DNA of 64,000 nt from Phaeovulum vinaykumarii (GTDB taxonomy: Bacteria > Pseudomonadota > Alphaproteobacteria > Rhodobacterales > Rhodobacteraceae), in contig NZ_FTOM01000002.1 of NCBI RefSeq assembly GCF_900156695.1, forward strand, positions 124,001-188,000, in the 5' to 3' direction. Positions 10,017 through 19,525 of the stretch are shown here, one piece after another; position 1 is the first letter of the stretch, and every line of letters begins with the position of its first letter. The notes beneath the pieces are model-generated. The model saw only the letters and a list, made by a program, of their open reading frames with translations, did not search any database and was not told the DNA's origin. The position numbers and the translations under genes were made by a program.

Positions 10017-11456
10017 GTGAGCTCTTCCGACCAGACACCGCTCTACGCCGCGCGCGAGCCGATCTTTCCCAAGCGCATCTCGGGGCGGTTTCGCAACCTG
10101 AAATGGGTCATCATGGCGGTGACTCTGGGCATCTATTACGTCCTGCCCTGGTTGCGCTGGGACCGCGGGCCGGGGATGCCCGATCAGGCGGTTCTGGTCG
10201 ATCTGGCGAACCGGCGCTTCTTCTTCTTCATGATCGAGATCTGGCCGCACGAATTCTACTTCGTCGCGGGCCTTCTGATCATGGCGGGGCTGGGGCTGTT
10301 CCTCTTCACCTCGATGGCCGGGCGGGTCTGGTGCGGCTATACCTGCCCGCAGACGGTCTGGACCGACCTGTTCATCCTGGTCGAACGCTGGGTCGAGGGC
10401 GACCGCAACAACCGGCTGCGGCTGTGGCGCCAGAAATGGTCGCTGTCCAAGTTCAAGCTGCGGCTCATCAAATGGGCGCTGTGGTTCCTGATCGCGCTGT
10501 TCACCGGCGGCGCCTGGATCTTCTATTTCGCCGATGCGCCGACGCTGCTGTGGAACCTGCTCACCGGTCAGGCGCCGGCGATCGCCTACATCACCATGCT
10601 GGTGCTGACCGCGACGACCTTCGTCTTTGCCGGTTTCGCGCGCGAGCAGATGTGCATCTATGCCTGCCCCTGGCCGCGCATCCAGGCCGCGATGATGGAT
10701 GAGGACACGATCACCATCGCCTACCGCGAATGGCGCGGCGAGCCGCGGGGCAAGCACCGCAAGGCCGAGGACGCCGACACCCTGGGCGATTGCATCGACT
10801 GCATGGCCTGCGTGAACGTCTGCCCGATGGGCATCGACATCCGCGACGGCCAGCAGCTGGAATGCATCACCTGCGCGCTGTGCATCGACGCCTGTGACGA
10901 GATGATGGACAAGGTCGGCAAGCCGCGCGGTCTGATCGGCTACATGGCGCTCAAGGACGAGGCCGCCGAACGTGCGGGCGCGCATCCCAAGCGGATCTGG
11001 CGCCACATCTTCCGGCCGCGGACCATGCTCTATTTCACGCTCTGGTCGGGCATCGGCATTGCGCTGATCGTGGCGCTGTTCCTGCGCTCGCCCATCGACG
11101 TGAACGTGACGCCCGCGCGCGATCCGCTGTTCGTGGCGCTGTCGGATGGGGCGATCCGCAACACCTATTCGGTGCGTCTGCGCAACAAGCAGGGCGAGCC
11201 GCGGGTGTTCCGCCTGACGGTGATGGCCGATGATCCGGCGGTGCAATCGGCGCTGGCGGTCTCGCTCGAGGGGCAGCCGGGCAACACCGTCGCGGTGCCG
11301 GCGGATTCGACGCTGGATCAGCGGCTCTATATCGTGGCCGAGCCGGGCAGCACGCCCGCCACCACCGCGCGCAGCGAGATCAAGCTGTGGGTCGAGGACA
11401 CCAGCTCGACCGACCGTGCGGGGCTCGAGACCATCTTCAACGGGAAAGGGAAGTAG
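10017..11456 (+). CDS. ccoG: Cytochrome c oxidase accessory protein CcoG (FixG/RdxA)
   Basis: This 479-residue membrane ferredoxin-like protein is needed for cbb3 assembly and is thought to reduce copper for CcoN. It has about five membrane helices (near 30-45, 75-100, 155-180, 190-210 and 345-365). Between them is a two-cluster 4Fe-4S domain with CIDCMACVNVCPMGIDIR and CITCALCIDACDEMMDK; a C-terminal periplasmic domain (about 370-479) follows. The start is a GTG with ACGGAGA upstream. It leads ccoGHIS, 2 bp before ccoH. Confidence 0.95.
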   Translation: MSSSDQTPLYAAREPIFPKRISGRFRNLKWVIMAVTLGIYYVLPWLRWDRGPGMPDQAVLVDLANRRFFFFMIEIWPHEFYFVAGLLIMAGLGLFLFTSMAGRVWCGYTCPQTVWTDLFILVERWVEGDRNNRLRLWRQKWSLSKFKLRLIKWALWFLIALFTGGAWIFYFADAPTLLWNLLTGQAPAIAYITMLVLTATTFVFAGFAREQMCIYACPWPRIQAAMMDEDTITIAYREWRGEPRGKHRKAEDADTLGDCIDCMACVNVCPMGIDIRDGQQLECITCALCIDACDEMMDKVGKPRGLIGYMALKDEAAERAGAHPKRIWRHIFRPRTMLYFTLWSGIGIALIVALFLRSPIDVNVTPARDPLFVALSDGAIRNTYSVRLRNKQGEPRVFRLTVMADDPAVQSALAVSLEGQPGNTVAVPADSTLDQRLYIVAEPGSTPATTARSEIKLWVEDTSSTDRAGLETIFNGKGK

Positions 11457-11458
11457 GC

Positions 11459-12004
11459 ATGGACAAACCTCTGACCGGGGCCAGGGTTCTGGCGATCGCC
11501 GTCGGCGCCTTTGCCGTGATCATCGGGGTCAATCTGGTGATGGCATTCCAGGCCGTCAGCACCTTTCCCGGTCTCGAGGTGAAGAATTCCTATGTGGCCT
11601 CGCAGACCTTCGAGGGGGATCGGGCCGCGCAGGAGGCGCTGGGATGGACGGTGACGCCCGAATACGACCCAGAGCGCAAGATCCTGTCCTTTGCGATCCG
11701 GGACCGGGCGGGCAATCCCGCCCGTGTCCAGTCGCTCGAGGTGCTGGTCGGCCGGCGCACCCATGTGCGCGATGACCGCCGCCCCGAGATGGCCTATGTG
11801 GGCGGCTTCTTCCAGACCGGCATCGACCTGGCGCCGGGCAAGTGGCTGATCCACCTGACCGCCACGGCGCCCGATGGCACGCTGTTCCGCCAGCGGCTGG
11901 ATTTCCGTTTCGGGGTCGACCCGGACCATCCCGACGGCGCCGAAGACGGGGATGACGACGGCCGCGCCGACCGCTTCGCCCCCCGCCCGGAGACGCAGGG
12001 ATGA
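11459..12004 (+). CDS. ccoH: FixH family protein CcoH
   Basis: This 181-residue protein has one N-terminal membrane helix (about 12-33) and a periplasmic domain with the FixH pattern (FPGLEVKNSYVASQTFE near 38-54). CcoH stabilises assembly of the cbb3 oxidase. The ATG at 11459, after GGGAAAGGG, is chosen over an upstream in-frame ATG at 11387 that lies inside ccoG. Its stop overlaps the ccoI start as ATGA. The C-terminus is acidic (DGAEDGDDDGRAD). Confidence 0.92.
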   Translation: MDKPLTGARVLAIAVGAFAVIIGVNLVMAFQAVSTFPGLEVKNSYVASQTFEGDRAAQEALGWTVTPEYDPERKILSFAIRDRAGNPARVQSLEVLVGRRTHVRDDRRPEMAYVGGFFQTGIDLAPGKWLIHLTATAPDGTLFRQRLDFRFGVDPDHPDGAEDGDDDGRADRFAPRPETQG

Positions 12005-14226
12005 CCGTCCAGCCCGCCTCCGGCTTCACGCCCGAACCCCGCGACGAGGGCCGCGCCCAGATCTCGGCCTGCCCGGCCTGCATCGCCGCGCCGTCGGCGG
12101 AACGGCTGGCGGGCGGGGGCGACATCAAGGATGCGCGGATCATGCTGTCGCTGCCGACCGCGCATTGCGCCGTCTGCATCACCGACGTGGAACGCGAACT
12201 GGCGCGGGCGCCGGGGGTGCGCTCGGCGCGGGTGAACCTGACGCTGCGCCGGGTCAGCGTGGATGCCGAGCCGGGCACCGACCCCGCCGATCTGATCGCG
12301 CGGCTCGACCGCATCGGCTATGAGGCGCACGAGCTGGACGCGGGCCTTCTGTCGGCCACCGAGGCCGACCGCCAGAGCCGCGATATCCTGATGCGCATCG
12401 CCGTCGCGGGCTTTGCGATGATGAACATCATGCTCCTGTCGATCGCCGTCTGGTCGGGGGCCGAGGACGCGACGCGCGATCTTTTCCACTGGATCTCGGC
12501 GGCGATCGCGCTGCCGACGGTGGTCTTTGCAGGCAAACCCTTCTTCGTCTCGGCGTTCAATGCGCTCAAGGGCGGGCGGCTGGGCATGGATGTCCCGATC
12601 TCGCTGGCGATCATCCTGGCCTCGGGGATTTCGGTCTACGAGACCGCCCATTCCGGCCATCACGCCTATTTCGACGCCGCGGTGATGCTGACCTTCTTCC
12701 TGCTGGTCGGGCGATATCTCGATTACCGCACGCGGGCGATGGCGCGTTCGGCGGCCGAGGAGCTGGCCGCGCTCGAGGTGCCGCGCGCGACGCGGCTGGC
12801 CGAGACGGGCGAGGAAACCGTGCCGGTCTCGGAGCTGCGGCCGGGCGATCTGATCCGCGTGCGTCCGGGCGGGCGCATCCCCGCCGACGGTCAGATCACC
12901 GAGGGCGAGACCGAGATCGACCGCGCGCTGATCACCGGCGAGAGCCTGCCCGTGGCGGTGGCGCCGGGCGCGGCGCTGTCGGCGGGCGAGGTCAACCTGA
13001 CCGGGCCGCTGGTCCTGCGCGTCACCGCCGCGGGGCGGGACAGCTCGCTGCACCGCATGGCCGATCTGGTGGCCGCGGCCGAAAGCGCCCGCAACCGCTA
13101 TACCTCGCTGGCCGAACGCGCGGCGCGGGCCTATTCGCCGCTGGTGCATCTGATGGCGCTGGGGGCCTTTGGCGTCTGGCTCCAGATCAGCGGCGGCGAT
13201 ATCCGTCTGGCGGTCAATATCGCGGCGACGGTGCTCATCATCACCTGCCCCTGTGCGCTGGGCCTTGCGGTTCCGGCGGTGGTCACGGCGGCCTCGGGCA
13301 AGCTGTTCCGCGCGGGGCTTCTGGTCAAGGACGGCACCGCGCTCGAACGTCTGGCCGAGGTGGATTGCGTGGTCTTCGACAAGACCGGCACGCTGACCCT
13401 GGGCACGCCCGAGCCGCAGAACCTGGGCGATCTGAGCCGCGCCGAGCTGGAGGTGGCCGCGGCGCTGGGCGCGGGGTCGGCGCATCCGCTGGCGCAGGCG
13501 CTGGCCGGTGCCGCGCGGGCGGCCGGGGTCGTGCCCGCCCGCGTCGAGGATCTGCGCGAGGTGCCGGGCCACGGTATCGAAGGCCGCTGGCGCGGGCAGG
13601 TCGTGCGCCTGGGCCGGGCTGAATGGATCGGCGCCGAGGCCGGTGATGTGACCGCCACGCATCTGCGCATCGGCCCCGGCGCGCCGCGCTCGATCCGCTT
13701 TGCCGACAGCCTGCGCCCCGGCGCCGCCGAGGCCGTGGCCGCGCTGGCCGCGCAGAAGAAGCGCGTGCTGCTGGTCTCGGGCGACGTGCCGGGCGCGGTG
13801 GCCGATCTGGCCGGGCGGCTGGGCATTTCCGAATGGCATGCGGGTGTCCTGCCGGCCGAAAAGGCCGCGCTGGTGGCCGATCTGGGTGCGGCGGGGCATC
13901 GCGTGCTGATGGTGGGCGACGGGCTCAACGACACCGCGGCGCTGGTCGGTGCGCATGTGTCGATCTCGCCGGCTTCGGCGCTCGATGCGGCGCGCACGGC
14001 CTCGGACATCGTGCTGCTGGGGCGCGACATCGCCCCCGTGGCCGAGGCGCTGCGCATTGCCCGCGTGACCCGCCGCCGGATCAAGCAGAACTTCGCCATC
14101 TCGGCGGTCTATAACGTGATCGCGGTGCCGATCGCGCTGGTGGGGCTGGCCACGCCGCTCTGGGCGGCCTTGGCCATGTCGGCGTCCTCGGTTAGCGTGT
14201 CGCTGAATTCGCTCCGACTGAGGTAG
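12001..14226 (+). CDS. ccoI: Copper-transporting P1B-type ATPase CcoI (FixI)
   Basis: This 741-residue P1B-ATPase supplies copper for the CuB centre of CcoN. An N-terminal CPAC (C24/C27) precedes an HMA domain whose metal motif is HCAVC (C56/C59). The actuator TGES is at about 312-315, the membrane metal site CPC at 416-418, the phosphorylation site DKTGT begins at D460, and GDGLNDT lies near 640. All catalytic motifs are intact. Its position between ccoH and ccoS identifies the slow-export CcoI/FixI type, as distinct from a CopA detoxification pump. Confidence 0.96.
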   Translation: MTVQPASGFTPEPRDEGRAQISACPACIAAPSAERLAGGGDIKDARIMLSLPTAHCAVCITDVERELARAPGVRSARVNLTLRRVSVDAEPGTDPADLIARLDRIGYEAHELDAGLLSATEADRQSRDILMRIAVAGFAMMNIMLLSIAVWSGAEDATRDLFHWISAAIALPTVVFAGKPFFVSAFNALKGGRLGMDVPISLAIILASGISVYETAHSGHHAYFDAAVMLTFFLLVGRYLDYRTRAMARSAAEELAALEVPRATRLAETGEETVPVSELRPGDLIRVRPGGRIPADGQITEGETEIDRALITGESLPVAVAPGAALSAGEVNLTGPLVLRVTAAGRDSSLHRMADLVAAAESARNRYTSLAERAARAYSPLVHLMALGAFGVWLQISGGDIRLAVNIAATVLIITCPCALGLAVPAVVTAASGKLFRAGLLVKDGTALERLAEVDCVVFDKTGTLTLGTPEPQNLGDLSRAELEVAAALGAGSAHPLAQALAGAARAAGVVPARVEDLREVPGHGIEGRWRGQVVRLGRAEWIGAEAGDVTATHLRIGPGAPRSIRFADSLRPGAAEAVAALAAQKKRVLLVSGDVPGAVADLAGRLGISEWHAGVLPAEKAALVADLGAAGHRVLMVGDGLNDTAALVGAHVSISPASALDAARTASDIVLLGRDIAPVAEALRIARVTRRRIKQNFAISAVYNVIAVPIALVGLATPLWAALAMSASSVSVSLNSLRLR

Positions 14227-14229
14227 GCC

Positions 14230-14388
14230 ATGGAAGCCCTGAGCTATTCGATCCCGATCTCGCTTTTGCTGGGCGCCATCGGGCTGGCCGCGTTCTTCTG
14301 GGCGCTGCGCAACCGCCAGTTCGACGACCCCAAGGGCGATGCCGAGCGTATCCTGTCGGACGAATGGGACGACTACCCCAAGCCCTGA
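14230..14388 (+). CDS. ccoS: cbb3 oxidase maturation protein CcoS
   Basis: This 52-residue protein begins MEALSYSIPISLLLGAIGLA, a single membrane span, then continues with WALRNRQFDDPKGDAERIL, the conserved CcoS block, and ends DEWDDYPKP. CcoS is required for cofactor insertion into cbb3 oxidase. The ATG lies 3 bp after the ccoI stop, and a bidirectional terminator follows. Confidence 0.93.
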   Translation: MEALSYSIPISLLLGAIGLAAFFWALRNRQFDDPKGDAERILSDEWDDYPKP

Positions 14389-14408
14389 ACCGCCCGCGCC
14401 GCCTGTGA

Positions 14409-14438
14409 AAAGGGCCGCCCCGTGCCGGGCGGCCCTTT
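14409..14438. terminator. Bidirectional terminator between ccoS and the carboxypeptidase gene
   Basis: AAAGGGCCGCCC (14409-14420) and GGGCGGCCCTTT (14427-14438) form a perfect 12-bp stem with a 6-base loop. T residues follow on the plus strand, and the TTT arm plus further T (AAAA at 14408-14411 read on the other strand) serve the minus strand. Confidence 0.85.
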
Positions 14439-14477
14439 CGTCTTGTGCTCGGGCCCGATCGGCCGGGCGCCCGTGGC

Positions 14478-16241
14478 TCAGGGGCCGATCACCTTGCAGT
14501 CGCGGGCGCGGGCGGTCAGCCGGGCGCAGGCCAGTGTCGCCACTTCCTTGGTCAGGCCGACGAAATTGGCCTCGAAGCCGCCGCGGCGGTTGGTGACCTT
14601 GCGCAGCGCGCCCGCGAGCGTGTCGTTTTCCATCAGCGCGGTCTGGAGAAGGGCGCGGTCGGCGGCAAAGCTCGAGCCGAACTTGCCCAGCGACACGCCC
14701 CAGTTGCGCCCGCCCGACGACGACACCCGCGCCACGACCTCGGTCGGTTGGGCCAGAGGGGCGGGTTCGGGCCCGACGGCGGCCAGGATGACCGTCTGTC
14801 CCGGTGCCGGTGGACGGGTGTCCAGCAGCTCGAGCGTCTCGGGCTGGACCGGGGTCGCCTGCACGAACTTCGGCCCGGTAGCCGGCGTAGTCCCGTGGGT
14901 CAGCGCGGCCAGGCGCAGGTTCTCGGGGCGGTTGCGGCGCGCAGCCGCCGGCGCGGCCGTGACATTGGCCGGGGCGGTGGCCTCGGCGCGCGGCGCCGGG
15001 GGCGTGACGGCTGCAATCTCGACCGCGGGTTCGGCGGCGGCAACGGCCACCGCGGGGGCCACCGCGGGCTCGGGCGCGGGGGCTGCGCGATTGGGCGCCG
15101 GAACGGGCCGGGGCGATTCGGCCAGCGCCAGCCGGCTTGCTGCCGCGGTCGTATCGGCGGCCGGCGTGCGCGCCGCCGGAACTTCCGGCGCGGTCAGGCT
15201 TTCGGCGACGGCTGCGGCAACGGCTGCGGCCAGATCATCCGAGACCAGATCATCGGATTTCGGCGCATCGGCGGGCAGGGTGGCGGCCGCGGGCTGAACC
15301 TCGGGGGCGGCGGCGGCGATCACGACACGGCGCGGGTCAGGCGGCAGCGGGCTGGCCTTGATCCGCGCGGGCGCCGACGGCGTGTTGGCCGCCAGATATT
15401 GCGGCGGGGCAGGCCGGCGTTCGGGCACGCGCGCCGGCGCACGGGCAAAGCCCAGATCCAGCAGTTCGGCCATCTTGGCGTTGCGCTGCGCGGTCGAGCT
15501 GCCGCCGAAGATCGTGGCGATGATGCGCTTGCCGTCGCGCTCGGCCGAGGCCGTCAGGTTGAAGCCCGCCGCCGAGGTATAGCCGGTCTTGATCCCGTCG
15601 GCGCCGCGATAGGCGGCCAGGAACTTGCGGTTGGTGGAATTGACCTGGCGCATGCCGGCATCGGCGCTGCGCCGCGAGAACAGGTTGTAATATTGGGGGA
15701 AATCGTAGAACAGCCGCCGGCCCAGGATGGTCATGTCGCGGGCGGTGGACAGGTGCCCCGCGCGCGTCAGGCCATTGGCGTTGCGAAAGCTGGTGTTGCG
15801 CATGCCCAGCGCGCGGGCGGTGCGGTTCATCCGCTTGGCGAATTCGGTTTCGGATCCGGCGATCGCCTCGCCGATGGCGGTGGCCGCGTCATTGGCCGAC
15901 TTGATCGCCGCGGCGCGGATCAGATAGCGCAGCGCGATCTTCTGCCCGGTTTTCAGCCCCAGCTTCGAGGGCGGCTCGGCGGCGGCATGGGCCGAGACGG
16001 TGACCTTGGTATCAAGGCTGATCTCGCCGTGCTCGATCGCCTCGAAGGCGATATAGAGCGTCATCATCTTGGTCAGGGATGCCGGATGCAGCCGCGTATC
16101 GGCGTTGGTCGCATACAGCACTTCGCCCGATCGGGCGTCCATCACCAATGCGGCATAGGGTGCGGCCGCCGCCAGAACCGGCGACAGGAAGAACAGTGCC
16201 AACGTCAGCCCGTAGCGGACCCAGCGCGAAAGCGTGGTCAC
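14478..16241 (-). CDS. D-alanyl-D-alanine carboxypeptidase with SPOR-like C-terminus
   Basis: This 587-residue secreted penicillin-binding protein trims the terminal D-Ala from peptidoglycan stem peptides. A signal peptide (about 1-27, ending LAAAAP) precedes the transpeptidase fold with S55LTK58, the SAND motif near 114 and KTG near 218. A long Ala/Pro-rich linker (about 265-500) follows, and the last 75 residues resemble a SPOR peptidoglycan-binding domain (WGVSLGKFGS, with paired repeats). The start is GTG after AGAGAGG. The linker is unusually long, but the arrangement is common in this family group. Confidence 0.88.
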   Translation of the reverse strand: MTTLSRWVRYGLTLALFFLSPVLAAAAPYAALVMDARSGEVLYATNADTRLHPASLTKMMTLYIAFEAIEHGEISLDTKVTVSAHAAAEPPSKLGLKTGQKIALRYLIRAAAIKSANDAATAIGEAIAGSETEFAKRMNRTARALGMRNTSFRNANGLTRAGHLSTARDMTILGRRLFYDFPQYYNLFSRRSADAGMRQVNSTNRKFLAAYRGADGIKTGYTSAAGFNLTASAERDGKRIIATIFGGSSTAQRNAKMAELLDLGFARAPARVPERRPAPPQYLAANTPSAPARIKASPLPPDPRRVVIAAAAPEVQPAAATLPADAPKSDDLVSDDLAAAVAAAVAESLTAPEVPAARTPAADTTAAASRLALAESPRPVPAPNRAAPAPEPAVAPAVAVAAAEPAVEIAAVTPPAPRAEATAPANVTAAPAAARRNRPENLRLAALTHGTTPATGPKFVQATPVQPETLELLDTRPPAPGQTVILAAVGPEPAPLAQPTEVVARVSSSGGRNWGVSLGKFGSSFAADRALLQTALMENDTLAGALRKVTNRRGGFEANFVGLTKEVATLACARLTARARDCKVIGP

Positions 16242-16400
16242 GGTCTTGCCTCTCTTTACTGCTCGTGGCCGGTCGTTTTTCGCCGGCCATTATTGTCGGG
16301 ACGGTAGCCCAAAATACCCCGCGGGAAAACAATACATTTTTCAATAGTTTCGGGTGCGACCTTCGTGCAACGACTAGATCTGGTGGGGAAATGACCCCTG

Positions 16401-17108
16401 TCAACTAGAAGTGGAAAGTCGCGTGATCAACGCCGGCAGATCGCCCAGGTCGGGCAGTTCGGCAAAGCGCGGATGGTCGTGGGGCGCGGTGTCATGTTCC
16501 AGCGCCCAGGTCAGCGCATGGGGGACATGCACGCCCCAGCCGCCGGCGCGGATCATCGGCACCACGTCCGAGCGCAGCGAATTGCCCACCATCATCGCCC
16601 GCGCCGCGCCTTCGGCATGGCGGGCGAAGATCGCCGCATAGGTCTCGGGGCGCTTGTCGGACACGATCTCGACCGCATCGAAGGCCTCGCCCAGCCCCGA
16701 TTGCGCCAGCTTGCGCTCCTGATCGAGCAGATCGCCCTTGGTGATCAGCACCAGCCGGAAGCGACCGCGCAAGGCTTCGACGGTTTCGCGGGCATGGGGA
16801 AGCAGTTCGATGGGATGTTCCAGCATCTCGTGGCCCGCGGCGATCAGCTCGGCGATCACGCTGGCCGGGACGCGCGCCTCGCTCACCTCGATCGCGGTCT
16901 CGATCATCGACAGCACGAAGCCCTTCACCCCGAAGCCATAGCGCGCGATGTTGCGCCGCTCGGCCGCCTCCAGCCGTTCGGCCAGATGATCGGCCTCGAC
17001 ATGCGCAGACAGCAATTCGGCAAAACGCGCCTGCGTCAGCTGAAAGAAGCGTTCGTTGTGCCACAGCGTGTCGTCGGCATCGAAGCCGATTGCGGTCAGG
17101 GTCATCAT
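16401..17108 (-). CDS. HAD-superfamily hydrolase
   Basis: This 235-residue haloacid-dehalogenase-type phosphatase has motif [16 protein letters not shown] (nucleophile and acid Asp near 9 and 11), motif II LITKGD, the conserved motif III Lys near SDKRPETY, and motif [18 protein letters not shown]. The alpha-helical cap lies between motifs I and II. The substrate is unknown; relatives act on small phosphorylated metabolites. Two adjacent ATG codons are possible starts; GAGG lies just upstream. It stands alone, divergent from clpS. Confidence 0.85.
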   Translation of the reverse strand: MMTLTAIGFDADDTLWHNERFFQLTQARFAELLSAHVEADHLAERLEAAERRNIARYGFGVKGFVLSMIETAIEVSEARVPASVIAELIAAGHEMLEHPIELLPHARETVEALRGRFRLVLITKGDLLDQERKLAQSGLGEAFDAVEIVSDKRPETYAAIFARHAEGAARAMMVGNSLRSDVVPMIRAGGWGVHVPHALTWALEHDTAPHDHPRFAELPDLGDLPALITRLSTSS

Positions 17109-17251
17109 TCAAGCCTCATTTCCGGGCGCATCTCGGCGCTGTGGGGGGTGTGTCGCGGGGCGGTCCCCCGGCCCCCTTTTCAAGGGGCGGATTGCTTCTA
17201 TATTGTCGGTCATTCCAGATCCGTCGATTCCGATGTCAAAGGAGCGTGCCC

Positions 17252-17593
17252 GTGACCCTTTTCCCCACGATGATGGCCGATCGCAAGGACGCGCCTGAGG
17301 GGGAGTCCGGCGTCGCCACCAAGACCCGCCCCAAGACGCAGCGCCCGCCGCTCTACAAGGTCATGCTTCTGAACGACGATTACACGCCGATGGAATTCGT
17401 CGTGCATATCCTGGAACGGTTTTTCGGGATGAACCACGCGCAGGCCTTCGAGATCATGCTGACCGTGCACAAGAAGGGGCTGGCCGTGGTGGGGGTCTAT
17501 TCCTTCGAGGTGGCCGAGACCAAGGTGGCGCAGGTGATGGACTTTGCCCGCCGTCACCAGCATCCGCTGCAATGCACGATGGAGCGCGAATAG
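17252..17593 (+). CDS. clpS: ATP-dependent Clp protease adaptor ClpS
   Basis: This 113-residue adaptor delivers N-end-rule substrates to ClpAP. The core [20 protein letters not shown], followed by [19 protein letters not shown] and the C-terminal HPLQCTME, is diagnostic, and the ligand-binding NDD and VH residues are present. The GTG at 17252 follows AAAGGAG with 7-base spacing and is preferred over ATG codons six or seven codons later. It is followed 4 bp later by the methyltransferase gene. Confidence 0.93.
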   Translation: MTLFPTMMADRKDAPEGESGVATKTRPKTQRPPLYKVMLLNDDYTPMEFVVHILERFFGMNHAQAFEIMLTVHKKGLAVVGVYSFEVAETKVAQVMDFARRHQHPLQCTMERE

Positions 17594-17597
17594 CGCG

Positions 17598-18662
17598 ATG
17601 GGCGTTCAGGGACCCGCCGCGCGTCTGGCGCTGTTGACCGGGGCTCTGCCCGAGGCCGGGCGCATTGCCGTGCTGAACCCGCGCGACGGGGCCGGGCTCG
17701 AGCTGCTGCCGCCCGCACGACTGCATCTCTTCGAACCCTTCCGCCCCGATCACGACGCGCTGGCTGCGCGCGGGCTGGCGGTGTCGCCGGCGCCCGATGC
17801 CGCCGATCGCGGTGCCTTTCAGGCGGCGATCGTCTTCTTGCCGCGGGCCAAGGCGCTGGGCCGGGCGTTGATCGCCGAAGCCGCGCTGCTGCTGGCGCCC
17901 GGTGCGCCGCTGCTGGTGGACGGGGCGCGCCTGCATGGGGTCGAACCGCTGCTGAAGGACCTGGGCGCGCGCGTGTCCGTGCGTGAAACGGTGTCGAAGG
18001 CGCATGGCCGCGCCGCCGTCCTGGCCGCGCCCGCGCCGGATCTTCTGGCCGATTGGGCCGCGGCGGATCTGGCGCCGGCGCCCGGTTTCGTCACCCGTCC
18101 GGGGGTGTTCTCGGCCGATGCGGTTGACCGGGGCTCGGCGCTGCTGGCGGCGGCCCTGCCCGACGCGCTGCCCGCGCGGATGGCCGATCTGGGGGCGGGC
18201 TGGGGGTGGCTCGGGGCGCAGGTTCTGGCCCGCAAGGGGGTCGCGCAGCTTGATCTGGTCGAGGCCGATCACATCGCGCTGGGCTGTGCGCGGCGCAACA
18301 TCGCCGACCCGCGGGCGGTCTTTCACTGGGCCGATGCGCGCTTCTGGCGCCCCGAGACGCCGCTGGGCGGCGTGGTGATGAACCCGCCCTTCCATGCCGG
18401 GCGCGACGCCGATCCGGGGCTGGGCGCGGCCTTCATCGCGGCGGCCGCGGGGGCGCTGGCGCCCGAGGGGCGGTTGTGGATGGTGGCCAACCGCCATCTG
18501 CCCTACGAGGCCGTGCTGGCCGCCCATTTCGCCGAGGCCCGTCAGATCGGCCTGGCCGAGGGGTTCAAGCTGATCGAGGCGCACCACCCGCGCCGCCAGC
18601 CCGCCCCCGCCGCGGCGCCCGCCGGTGCTGCGCTGCGGCGTCGCCCTCGCCGTCGCGGCTGA
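17598..18662 (+). CDS. rsmC: RsmC-like rRNA methyltransferase
   Basis: This 354-residue protein has an SAM-binding domain in its second half: MADLGAGWGWLGAQVLARKG (motif I, about 195-214), an acidic motif II (VEAD), and the N2-guanine catalytic motif NPPFH near 261. The first half is the degenerate methyltransferase-like domain seen in RsmC, which methylates G1207 of 16S rRNA. The start at 17598 is 4 bp after clpS. The tail is rich in Pro, Ala and Arg. Target guanine is inferred from the family. Confidence 0.82.
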   Translation: MGVQGPAARLALLTGALPEAGRIAVLNPRDGAGLELLPPARLHLFEPFRPDHDALAARGLAVSPAPDAADRGAFQAAIVFLPRAKALGRALIAEAALLLAPGAPLLVDGARLHGVEPLLKDLGARVSVRETVSKAHGRAAVLAAPAPDLLADWAAADLAPAPGFVTRPGVFSADAVDRGSALLAAALPDALPARMADLGAGWGWLGAQVLARKGVAQLDLVEADHIALGCARRNIADPRAVFHWADARFWRPETPLGGVVMNPPFHAGRDADPGLGAAFIAAAAGALAPEGRLWMVANRHLPYEAVLAAHFAEARQIGLAEGFKLIEAHHPRRQPAPAAAPAGAALRRRPRRRG

Positions 18663-18705
18663 CTTGCGCTAACGTCGCCCCGATTCGAGGCAGCCAGGAG
18701 TCCCC

Positions 18706-19515
18706 ATGAGCCTTTCCATTTCGGGCAAGACCGCCATCGTCACCGGCGCCGCCCACGGCATCGGCCTGGCCATCGCGCGCCATTTCGTGGACCGCGGCGC
18801 CAATGTCATGTTCGCCGATATCGACGAGGCCAAGCTTGAGGCCGAGGTGGGCGCCGAGGCCCGGACCGAGGATCGCATCCGCTATTTCTCGGGCGATGTC
18901 TGCCAGAAGCTGACCGCCTCGAACCTGCTGTCGGCCACGGTCGACGCCTTCGACCGGATCGACATTCTGGTCAACGCGGCCCGCTCGGTGGCGCGCTGTG
19001 ATCCGCTGGTCACGGACGAGGAAGTCATCTCGGACATGCTGCGGCAGAACATGATGTCGAGCCTGCGTCTGAGCCAGATGACCGCGCGGCGCATGATCGC
19101 CCAGGCCGAAAAGGAAGGCCGTCAGGGGCAGCAGATCGGGGCCATCGTCAATGTCTCGTCGCTGGCCGGGCGGCTGGCCCAGCCCGAATTGCTGGCCTAT
19201 TCGATCGCCTGTGCCGCGCTGGATCAGGCGACGCGGTCGCTGGCGGTGGCGCTGGCGCCGCACGGGATCCGCGTCAACGGCGTGGCCATGGGCAGCCTGA
19301 TGAGCGCCAGCATGTCGGCCGCCCTGCGCGACCGCCCCGACTGGCGCGAGGCGATCACAGGCGCCACGCCGCTGGGCCGGATCGCGGCGGCGGTGGAGCT
19401 GGCCGAGGCGGTGCAATTCCTGGCCTCGGACGGGGCGGGTTTCGTCACCGGCCAGATCCTGTCGGTCGATGGCGGGCGCTCGATCATCGACCCGGTGGCC
19501 GCGCCGATCTACTGA
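18706..19515 (+). CDS. Atypical SDR protein lacking the catalytic lysine
   Basis: This 269-residue protein has a short-chain dehydrogenase fold: TGAAHGIGLA is the TGxxxGxG dinucleotide motif (about 14-23), followed by FADID and VNVSS, and its C-terminus GQILSVDGG is typical. The NNAG motif is changed to NAAR, and the active-site YxxxK reads Y-S-I-A-C, so Lys is replaced by Cys while Ser and Tyr remain. Normal SDR catalysis should be impaired. It may be a divergent enzyme or a non-catalytic homologue. AGGAG precedes the start. Confidence 0.8.
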   Translation: MSLSISGKTAIVTGAAHGIGLAIARHFVDRGANVMFADIDEAKLEAEVGAEARTEDRIRYFSGDVCQKLTASNLLSATVDAFDRIDILVNAARSVARCDPLVTDEEVISDMLRQNMMSSLRLSQMTARRMIAQAEKEGRQGQQIGAIVNVSSLAGRLAQPELLAYSIACAALDQATRSLAVALAPHGIRVNGVAMGSLMSASMSAALRDRPDWREAITGATPLGRIAAAVELAEAVQFLASDGAGFVTGQILSVDGGRSIIDPVAAPIY

Positions 19516-19525
19516 TCCCCCCCGC

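Noticed and set aside
15000-15400. Possible CRISPR-like or direct-repeat array in the Ala/Pro coding stretch
   Set aside because: Repetition is only codon-level (GCC/GCG/CCG), without regular spacers.
14445-16307. 620-codon plus-strand ORF opposite the carboxypeptidase gene
   Set aside because: Gly/Arg-rich mirror of the Ala/Pro linker; the minus-strand gene has the SxxK, SxN and KTG motifs.
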